Shown here: positions 56,865 through 64,000 of the stretch, in pieces
How the letters are laid out: each line of letters opens with the position of its first letter
Position numbering within the stretch: position 1 is the stretch's first letter
DNA from: Pinus tabuliformis
Taxonomy: Eukaryota > Streptophyta > Pinopsida > Pinales > Pinaceae
Length of the DNA: 64,000 nt
Assembly: GCA_031772625.1 (NCBI GenBank)
Contig: CM062813.1
Span: 768,118,720-768,182,719 of the forward strand
Reading direction: 5' to 3'
Notes under the pieces: model-generated
Databases searched by the model: none
Told to the model about the DNA's origin: nothing
What the model saw: the letters and a program-made list of their open reading frames with translations, nothing else
Translations under genes and position numbers: made by a program

Positions 56865-57322
56865 ATGTCATGCCATTGGAACCCTACGAAGGAAGAAACT
56901 GAAGAGTGGTTGGATAAAAAGCTTCACGAGTTCGTGACATAGGAAAACAAAACTCCACATATATCCGAGAAGAGGTGATTGGACCGCTACGTATATACGA
57001 AAATCCATGAGATATTTTTTGTGTCCTTCCCTTCGGAACTGTATGAGTGGATCGCAAGGTTAGCCGACAATGAGGGAAGGTATAAGCTCGATCAAACGAT
57101 AGTGTGGACTCTGGAGTTAGTGTGCAAACTAGAGGCATCAAAAGATAAGATCACGTGAGCTGTGGACCATTAGATTGACCAGGTAATAGGAGGGTTTATC
57201 ATTGAATTTGTGATAGACACTATTGTGAGCTACAGCAAGGCAGAAAGATGTTTTCTCAAGGGACCGCGAGGTAAGTACATCAAATCTTTGAATACTTAGA
57301 TTAAGATGTTGTTATGTGAAAA
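56865..57322 (+). pseudogene. N-terminal domain of element D Gag (or a separate first ORF), broken
   Basis: ATG 56,865 opens the frame used by the rest of gag-pol. Text: HWNPTKEETEEWLDKKLHEF, LDRYVYTKIHEIFFVSFPSE, LYEWIARLADNEGRYKLDQT, VWTLELVCKLEASKDKIT, then IGGFIIEFVIDTIVSYSKAE. Stops at about 56,937, 56,979, 57,156 and 57,171. It looks like a helical domain of about 140 residues; I do not recognise it. A frame change near 57,320 leads into the next segment. Confidence 0.5.
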
Positions 57323-59018
57323 ATGGGTGATGCGAATACATTAATGTTTGGAACAACGTGGAGTGGAAAGGTCTACAAAGGTAGCGAGGAATTAGGAAAC
57401 AATCCCTTAATTTCACCTTCGCGAGAGAGCGAGGAAGAGCTCGCTCGGGTCTCTCCGAGGAGTGCGGTCAGTTTGATAAGGCAGCGCATTCCGCAGTTAC
57501 CATCTCCACTTACGCCACCACTCGCTTCACCTCCTTCACCTCCATCTTCACCCACACCACCTCCACCAAACCAGCAGTTCAGTATGGCGAGCGCGATTAA
57601 GCTACCCGTATTCAGAGGAGTAGGGAATGAGGACCTGGATCAGTTCTGGTTTGTGGTAAGATCAGTGTGGGAAGCACAAGGGATTACATATGAAACATCA
57701 AGAAGGCTACATTTGTGAGCGCGCTGTAGGATCGTGCGTTGACATGGTATATCAAGCACTCGAATGATCACCCAAATGTAGGAATAGCAGAGATCCAGAA
57801 TGCGCTGAACAGAGAATTTAGCCAGCCGAAATCAGAGACACATTCAATCATCAGGTTTAAAGAGATCGTGATGCTTCCAGCGAGACCCCATGGGATCTGG
57901 ATCAGTGACTGAAGAGTACGATCTGCGAGGCTAATATGACGCTAATGGATGCACGACAACGAGAGTGGTTTGTGGCGTCTTTGACGCCTCACCTGAGGAC
58001 GACACTATCACAAAAGAAGCTTTCAACCCAGGCCGAAGCATTGGAAATGGTGATGAGGTTGCATGAAACACCGATACACGATCCGGGGCTAGGAGTTCAA
58101 CAGATCCATGCGCAGCTACAGAATCTCTGCCTGGAAATGCAGAGCTTGAAGCAGGATAGGGCACCACGGCCAGAGGTGCACGAGGAAGTGTGGTGCATAA
58201 AATGCAAAGGCCAGGGCCATGACAAGGATCATTGTCTAGTATTCGCAAATTACTTGGCAGGAGGGGGGCCAATACTGTTGAGACCAGAGGCGCAGGCAAG
58301 GCTGAGTACGACATCTATGCTATGGTGCATGATTTGTCAAATAGGAGGAAAATGCATGACAGACAACTGTCATTTGTTACAGAAGTATACACAGACTCCC
58401 TAGTAGCTGTTTTGTAATTTCTACAAGTCAGTAGGCCACGACGAATGTACGTGTCACAGCTACGAGTTAATGATGGAGTGGACCCCAGCCTATAGAATGC
58501 AGATAGAAACACGAGGCCTCGACCTAGCCGCGGGGATGATGCGACCTGGATTTCAGGGCTGAGGTTGAGGACGAGGAGGGATGGGCCCAGGAAGGTGCCG
58601 CGAACAATTAATTTGTTACAATTGCAGAGGACCAGGGCACTACACTTGCGATTGTACTAATCCAACGAGAATGTCTTGTTCATATTGTGATCAGTTTGAT
58701 CATGAAATGATAAATTGTCCTATGTTGATCGCACAGATGTGCGAGAAAGGGGTACTCCAGCCTACTCCGACTCAAAATATCCAAATGATGAGATTTGAAC
58801 CGCGCGAAGAAGACCCAAATGTAAATATGGTGCTCAGAAGTGGTGCGACCACAGGGGAGGATAAGGGGAAGCAGCCCGAGGAAGATACATGGGTTTGCAA
58901 GGCTCCTACAAAGGAACCAAAGTTTGACTTGGAACGTGCAAAGGAGACGTTTATGGAAGCTAAAAAGAGCTTTGCGAAGGCCTCTACTTCAGGTAGTAAG
59001 GATCAACTAGAGCCATGA
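57323..59018 (+). pseudogene. Gag of element D with five zinc knuckles, broken
   Basis: N-terminal part (57,323-57,718) has a proline-rich run and a capsid start IKLPVFRGVGNEDLDQFWF. The capsid continues after a frame change (to about 58,040), then five nucleocapsid knuckles. Knuckle 1 CIKCKGQGHDKDHC (about 58,194), intact. Knuckle 2 CMICQIGGK (about 58,326), His changed. Knuckle 3 near 58,411, second Cys changed to Tyr. Knuckle 4 CYNCRGPGHYTCDC (about 58,616), intact. Knuckle 5 CSYCDQFDHEMINC (about 58,679), intact. A spacer follows with VNMVLRSGATTGEDKGKQP. Stop TGA 59,016 at a likely Arg position. Most plant Ty3 Gags have one or two knuckles, so five is unusual. Confidence 0.82.
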
Positions 59019-59741
59019 ATGGATCCTTCTATGCTTACTACATTTTTAGAGACATACATGAAGCTGTTGCACAATAATAGGGCAGTTAAAGGACTACAAG
59101 AGCTAATCACTTGGTGTGCAGGGTCAGGGGAACCGCGTGTGGTCCAGAAACTGGGAAAGCATGCATTACGCATTGGGAGGGAGATGAGGTTGACGACGCA
59201 GACTGGTGAATATGAAATGGATGAGGTAATCTTGGAACTAGGGTTCGACGCGAATGTGTTACCAAACTAGACATGGGAACGTATGGGCAAGCCCATGTTA
59301 TAGTGGTCCCCTATTCAATTATGAATGGTGAACCAACAGAAGATTTTTCCCATGGGGAGGTTGCAGGGGGTAATCGTTGATATTGAAGGAGCGAGCACAC
59401 AGACAGACTTTGAAGTAATAGAGATTGTTGATGACAACAATCCTTATCCCACGTTGCTAGGAATAGACTGGGCCACTGATATGAATGGAGTCATTAACCT
59501 GAAGAAGTGGAAGATGATATTCGAGAAAAAGTCCCTATGTGTAGTAGTTCTTCTAGACCCAGCCGAAGGAGCGCGCTACACTGAACCAATGTGCAATGAT
59601 GGAAGCGACGATGAGCTGGATTGTATCTACAAGATAACTGCGCGAGATGAGGATTGGGTGAATCCGACTGCAGTTGGAAGGATCTCATGGGAGTGCGCGA
59701 GTTCCTGCACTACAGACTCAGACGAGGAAGACGAATGTTAG
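59019..59741 (+). pseudogene. Aspartic protease of element D, degenerate
   Basis: VQKLGKHALRIGREMRLTTQ, then EVILELGFDANVLPN in place of the expected D-x-G-x-x-x-N-V-L-P active site; the catalytic triad is not readable. TWERMGKP follows after TAG 59,268. Then GRLQGVIVDIEGASTQTDFE and YPTLLGIDWATDMNGVINLK (LLGIDW-type end of the domain). An acidic tail (SDDELDC, TTDSDEEDEC) runs to the stop at 59,741. Confidence 0.72.
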
Positions 59742-59750
59742 CACAATTGA

Positions 59751-60320
59751 TTGAACGAAGTGACAACACTAAATTGCAACATGATGATTAGATCACTGCG
59801 TTGCGTAACAACCCAAGCCCGAGATCTGCCAACATATGATGGATTGACAGTGGTGGACGAATTCCTGGACAAGTTTGAAAGCGCAGTACCAGAACAACAA
59901 CGGTTCGATGCGTTGAAGTGGGCACTGCGCGCGACACCTACGCGTTGGTGGGGAACACATCAAGGAAATTTTGAAAACTGGCGCGGATGTAGAAGGATGA
60001 TGTGCCTACAATTTGGGAAACCGCAACTATAGATAGAAGATAAATACGATGGATGAGATGACCCGTGCACGCACCTCGCGAAATGGACCAAGGCCTATGG
60101 AGAAGAACCTCAGCCTGAATGGGTACACTTATTCTACCATACCCTGGATGTCATACCCATGAATTGGCATACTGAGACAAAACTCCGACATGGTACGAAC
60201 AAATGGGATGTCTTGCGTGAGGGATTTTTGCTAACATTCTCATTTGAAGATCGATGGTCGGATACTGTTGACGACGCGCTGCAAGCCGTAAAAGCCGCCA
60301 TCTTCAGAATACCACAGGAA
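59751..60320 (+). pseudogene. Second capsid-like domain between protease and RT of element D
   Basis: DLPTYDGLTVVDEFLDKFES, ALKWALRATPTRWWGTHQGN and WRGCRRMMCLQFG, then after two stops (near 60,032 and 60,054) AKWTKAYGEEPQPEWVHLFY, TLDVIPMNWHTETKLRHGTN, KWDVLREGFLLTFSFED. Both halves have the look of retrotransposon gag (capsid) domains: a YDG start, W-W pair, and a helix with EWVH...F. They lie downstream of the protease and in the pol frame, which is not where Gag belongs. Function unknown; a duplicated capsid domain inside Pol is my reading. Confidence 0.55.
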
Positions 60321-62086
60321 CCACGACAAGTCATTCAACTAGCATGGGCAACCCAGCTAAGCAGTGCCCTAGAATGTTATAATGTGCAATTAGAGGAGGA
60401 TGATGACAACCTCCAGAATATTAGTATTCCAGAAACAAAAGGGAGTCGCGAAGTTATAGGACCACCAATTGAGGATCCCGACATCACTGCGCTGCTAAAA
60501 ACAAAGCAGGTCAACATTGGTACGGACGCGGAGCTGGAGTACGCGACGCTTGGGGACTATTGGGATGATGCTATGGTAGATAAGGTCGCTAAGTTACTTT
60601 GCGAATATCAAGATTTGTTTCTGACCAAAATCACGGATTTAAAGGGGATCATTAGCAAATTAGGGATGATGAAGATAACTCTGAAACTAGACGTGAAGCC
60701 TGTTAAACAACAACCTTACCATTTGAATCTGAAGTATAAAGAAAAGGTCCGTGAAGAACTAGACAAAATTCTTGCAACCAGAATTATTGAACCAGTGGAA
60801 GAAACCGATTGGGTGAGTCCTATGGTAGTACAAGAGAAAAAACAGAAGAGTGAAATTAGAATATGCGTGGACCTCAGGAAGCTCAATGACACCTATGTTC
60901 ATGATCCATTCCCGACACCGTTTACAGATGAAGTATTGGAGAATGTTGGTGGTCATGAAGCTTACTCATTCATGGATGGCTTCTCAGGGTACCATTAGAT
61001 CAAGATCACGCCGGAAGATAGGAGCAAGACAACCTTTGCAACCGAATGGGGCTATTTTCAATACACTGTTATGCCCTTTGGACTGAAGAACGCGCCAGCG
61101 ATATTTTTGCGTGTAGTAGTGGCCGTGTTCAAGGAATACATCCACAAGTTCCTGGAGGCCTATCCGGATGATTGGACTGTATTCAGGTTAGTTAAACACC
61201 ATATAGAAAGCTTACGTTTAATGCTGGATACTTGCCGATGACACCAAATTGCTTTGAATCTGAAAAAGTGCACCTTCCTCGCCCCCTTTGGAAACTTGCT
61301 TGGCCATGTGGTCTGCAAACAAGGTCTGATGGTGGATCCTGCGAAGATTGCTATTATTCTCAATCTAGAAGCACCGCAAAGTGTCAAACAACTACGCGCT
61401 ACATTGGGGCACACTGGTTACTATAGGAAGTTTATCAAGAGCTATGCACAAATAACAGCGCCAATGGAGAAGCTATTGAAAAAGGACACTACATATTGTT
61501 GGAATGATGATTGTGAGAAAAGTTTGGATGTTCTCAAGGAGAAAATGGCATCCGCTCCCATCTTGGTCTTTCCAAAATGGGACATAGAATTTCATGTACA
61601 CATTGATGCATCGTGTATCGCACTAGGAGCTGTACTTACACAAGAAGGCGCGAAAGGCATGGATCACCCGATCGCGTTCGCGAGTCGGCGACTGTCCAAA
61701 GCCGAAAAGAACTACTCTACTACTAAGCGTGAGGGGTTGGCAATGGTATACGCGCTCCAGAAATACCAACACTATTTACTTGGCGGGCACTTCAAGATGT
61801 ATACCGATCATTCTGCGTTGAAATACCTGGTGAGCAAGCCTGTGTTGGGGGGGTGCATATGCAGATGGTTGTTACTGTTTCAAGAATATGACTTTCAGGT
61901 CATCGTCAAGCCGGGAAGCCTAAATGCAGGACCAGATCATTTATCACGAATTGAGACAGGTGAGGAGCCAACAAATTTGGAAGGAGGACAACCTGATGCA
62001 CAACTCTTTGTGATGCATGTCGCGGACGGCCACTTTGAAGATATAATTCATTTTTTAACCACAAGGACTATGCCAAAGGAATATTA
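60321..62086 (+). pseudogene. Reverse transcriptase-RNase H of element D, broken
   Basis: ILATRIIEPVEETDWVSPMV, IRICVDLRKLNDTYVHDPFP, catalytic SFMDGFSGYH followed by TAG 60,996, TEWGYFQYTVMPFGLKNAPA, and the box YPDDWTVF (about 61,157; Leu changed to Pro, both Asp kept). Then NLKKCTFLAPFGNLLGHVV, LRATLGHTGYYRKFIKSYAQ, RNase H FHVHIDASCIALGAVLTQEG, IAFASRRLSKAEKNYSTTKR, YTDHSALKYLVSK and VKPGSLNAGPDHLSRIETGE. TGA near 61,239. The segment is one frame to TAA 62,086. The RNase H keeps its acidic residues. Confidence 0.88.
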
Positions 62087-62092
62087 AGTTCA

Positions 62093-63289
62093 GCAGAACA
62101 AAGAATTGGTGGTGCGCGTGGCAGACTTTTTTGTCATCGCGGGGCGCCTCTACAAAATGGGAAACGATGAGATATTGCGAAGATATGTACCTGAATTTGA
62201 ACGAGGATAGATCCTGACGGAAGCACATGGAGGGGCTGTAGGAGGACATTATGCAAGATGCGTGATGGCATGGAAGATTCTTCGCTCTGGGCTATGGTAG
62301 CCAACCCTACATCAAGATTCAAAAGCACACTGTCGGGCCTGTGACGTATGTCAAAGGACTGGGAAACCATCACGAAGGGATGAGATGCCACTCATTCCAT
62401 AGATGACGCTGCAGCCATTCAAAAGATGGGCAATCAACTTTGTGGGACCGATCAAACCTCAGGGGAAGACGGGTGCGCGCTCCATCATCACCGCAACATA
62501 ATACCTAACTTGATGGGTAGAAGCATAGCTGGTTAAGGACTGCACGACTGTGAAAACTGCGAAATTTTTGTTCGATAATGTGTTGACATGGTTTGGCTGC
62601 CCGAAAATTTTAATGAGTGACCCCAGGACGCACTTCTTGAATGAGACTATCAGCGCACTCACCAAGGAATTCCAGGTGTATCATCAGCAAAGTACACCGT
62701 ACCATCCGCAAGCTAATGGGACAATAGAAGCATTCAACAAAATTCTGGAGATGGCGCTAACCAAATATGTAACACGCAACAAAATTACTGGGACCTGTGC
62801 ATACATACCGTGTTATGGGAATACAATACCACATGCAAGAAATTGACGGGTCAGACATCTTTCAGGTTAGTCTACGGCATGGAAGTAGTCATGCCAATGG
62901 AATACATCGTACCCAGTTTACAGATAGCAGCAATTACAGGCATGTCAGACCATGAAGCCTTGGAAGAGAGACTTGCACAATTAGAAGAGCTCGAGGAAGA
63001 ATGGTTTTTGGCGGGATTCCATCAGCAGGTACAGAAATAGTGCGAGAAAGCCTGGCACGATCGCCATATCAAGATGCGCACATTCAAGGTAAACGATTTA
63101 GTGTTGTTGTATGACAACAAGTTCGAAAAATTTCCAGGGAAACTCAGAATGCATTGGTTAGGACCATATGTGGTCAAAGAAGTTACAGACGGCGGTGCAG
63201 TCCAACTGGTCAAACTTAATGGAGAACCCTTCCCAGGAAGAGTAAATGGCACTCGCCTGAAGCTCTACATGGGTGGGTCGGCCCTCTGA
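62093..63289 (+). pseudogene. Integrase of element D, broken
   Basis: NKELVVRVADFFVIAGRLYK leads into the zinc domain (EAHGGAVGGHYA, CRACDVCQRTGKP), core FKRWAINFVGPIKP where the first catalytic Asp is Asn, [12 protein letters not shown] with the second Asp kept, and [14 protein letters not shown] with Glu kept. A frameshift near 62,780-62,810 follows. Then LVYGMEVVMPMEY, LEERLAQLEELEEEWFLAGF, a stop at 63,040, and the C-terminal domain NDLVLLYDNKFEKFPGK, LRMHWLGPYVVKEV, ending at 63,289. Clustered stops between 62,207 and 62,530 add to the damage. Confidence 0.88.
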
Positions 63290-63557
63290 CTAACCGATCA
63301 AAGTGCAATCTTCGCGACCTGACAAGCCGAACAGAGTTGCGGGACTATAAACACGGGTACTAGAAGTCGACATCAAAGTAGAGAATCAAGTCCGACACAG
63401 ATGATTTAGAAGCAGAGATGAAGCAGATCCAGATGACGACAGCATGGTGTGTTGCAGACCTTCGCGTAGCACAAGCATAGTTGGATGGACTTCGCGCCAA
63501 GCTCGCCACACCAGCCAGGTGACTCGAGGACGAGTCACAATGATTGTGTTGGGGGAC
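63290..63557 (+). other. 3' untranslated region and polypurine tract of element D
   Basis: About 270 bp after the integrase stop, with text resembling a short coding tail (VELDGLRAKLATPAR-like, interrupted by stops) and then TTGTGTTGGGGGAC at 63,544-63,557 directly before the 3' LTR. The last stretch is the second-strand primer. Confidence 0.65.
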
Positions 63558-64000
63558 TGTTGGGCAGTGGATCCCCCCATAGCGGGTTTTTGGGGCTTAA
63601 AGCCCGAGTTTTGGTCAATGTAATGTAAATACCCCGCAAAATGTGGGCACGGAGCGCGAGAGTCTAGGGTTGTCCACCCTAAAATAATGTAATTTAATAT
63701 AGAATGTGTCGGCCTACCCATGGTTCGCGGACCATGGGATTGTATAAATAGAGCAAGGCTCTAAGGGTAGAAAGCAGTTTTTAGCTTGGAAAAGTAATAT
63801 GGGTTTTGATTAAGGGATTAAGCTCTGAGTCTGTAAGTCCGAGTCTTGGGTTGTAGTAGTAGGAAGAGGCTCTGTAGTTGTGTGTGCAGAGGCCTGGTAG
63901 AGTCTGCAGTTGTGTGCGTGGACCCCTGCAGCTGAGTGCACAGGGTGGAGTTGGGATTGTATCTGAACAAAGGATTAATTAAAGATAATTTTATTATGGA
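63558..64000 (+). repeat. 3' LTR of element D, cut by the window end
   Basis: TGTTGGGCAGTGGATCC onward, matching the first half of 55,918-56,820, including TATAAATA near 63,743 and the near-palindrome just before it. About 460 bp more are expected beyond the window. Confidence 0.9.

Larger units (their letters stand above)
55918..64000 (+). mobile_element. Ty3 element D, plus strand, cut by the window end
   Basis: 5' LTR (903 bp), weak primer site, unusual Gag, protease, second capsid-like domain, RT-RNase H, integrase, polypurine tract and the first 443 bp of the 3' LTR. The coding part is richer in G and C than its neighbours. One frame carries most of gag-pol, with stops mainly TAG, TGA and TAA. 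The base before the LTR suggests a target duplication ATCTG (55,913-55,917), which should recur after the 3' LTR, near 64,460, outside the window. It interrupts the minus-strand coding remnant. Confidence 0.9.

Noticed and set aside
58232..58417. Alternative-frame ORF within element D Gag
   Set aside because: Overlaps the zinc-knuckle frame, which carries the recognisable CCHC motifs.

Overview
The window is plant nuclear DNA made almost entirely of decayed, nested LTR retrotransposons. No intact host gene is visible. The only recognisable host-type coding sequence is two broken pieces of a plant GH31 alpha-glucosidase/alpha-xylosidase gene. The mass of old Ty3/gypsy and Ty1/copia elements, including Tat-type elements with an extra archaeal-type RNase H (aRNH), suggests a very large, slowly purged genome. 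A gymnosperm (conifer) is my best guess, held with modest confidence and from family resemblance only.

Layout, left to right. (1) 65-14,530: gag-pol of a Tat-like Ty3 element (element A), present as two head-to-tail copies (65-7,272 and 7,273-14,458) with no LTR between them. Copy 2 runs on into an aRNH remnant (14,639-15,064), an antisense spliced gene remnant (16,481-15,321, minus strand), a block of degenerate leader-like repeats (17,071-17,445), a second decayed plus-strand ORF (17,873-18,448), and a polypurine tract with an LTR-like segment (18,573-19,660). (2) 19,618-30,417: an inverted repeat with arms of about 1.14 kb brackets a Ty1/copia RT-RNase H fragment with its 3' LTR, two GH31 pseudogene fragments, AT-rich DNA without genes and a 119-bp (AT)n tract. 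(3) 31,350-55,917, minus strand: one old coding remnant of unknown function, split by successive insertions. These are a palindromic 621-bp MITE (33,019-33,639), a complete gag-only copia element (33,719-37,959) and a minus-strand chromovirus-like Ty3 element (38,786-55,639). The last one itself contains a complete 13.8-kb Tat-like element with 3.6-kb LTRs (element C, 40,233-54,030). Target-site duplications fix these boundaries: TA, TAGTG/TAGTT, TTTAA and GGTTC. (4) 55,918 to the window end: a plus-strand Ty3 element (element D) with a 903-bp 5' LTR, a multi-zinc-knuckle Gag, a protease, a second capsid-like domain, RT-RNase H and integrase; its 3' LTR is cut by the window edge.

The most notable points are: a spliced, in-frame antisense gene inside a Tat-like element; aRNH downstream of integrase in element A but upstream of RT in element C; a four-module array of TATA-bearing repeats in the element C LTR; a 22-bp perfect palindrome next to the TATA box of the element D LTR; an extra Gag-like domain between protease and RT in element D; a scrambled pol with a 123-bp in-frame triplication in the chromovirus; and stop codons that are almost all readable as C-to-T damage, as expected for heavily methylated DNA. 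All positions and alignments were worked out by eye, so boundaries of decayed ORFs are approximate; the LTR termini and target-site duplications of the copia, chromovirus and Tat-like insertions were counted base by base.
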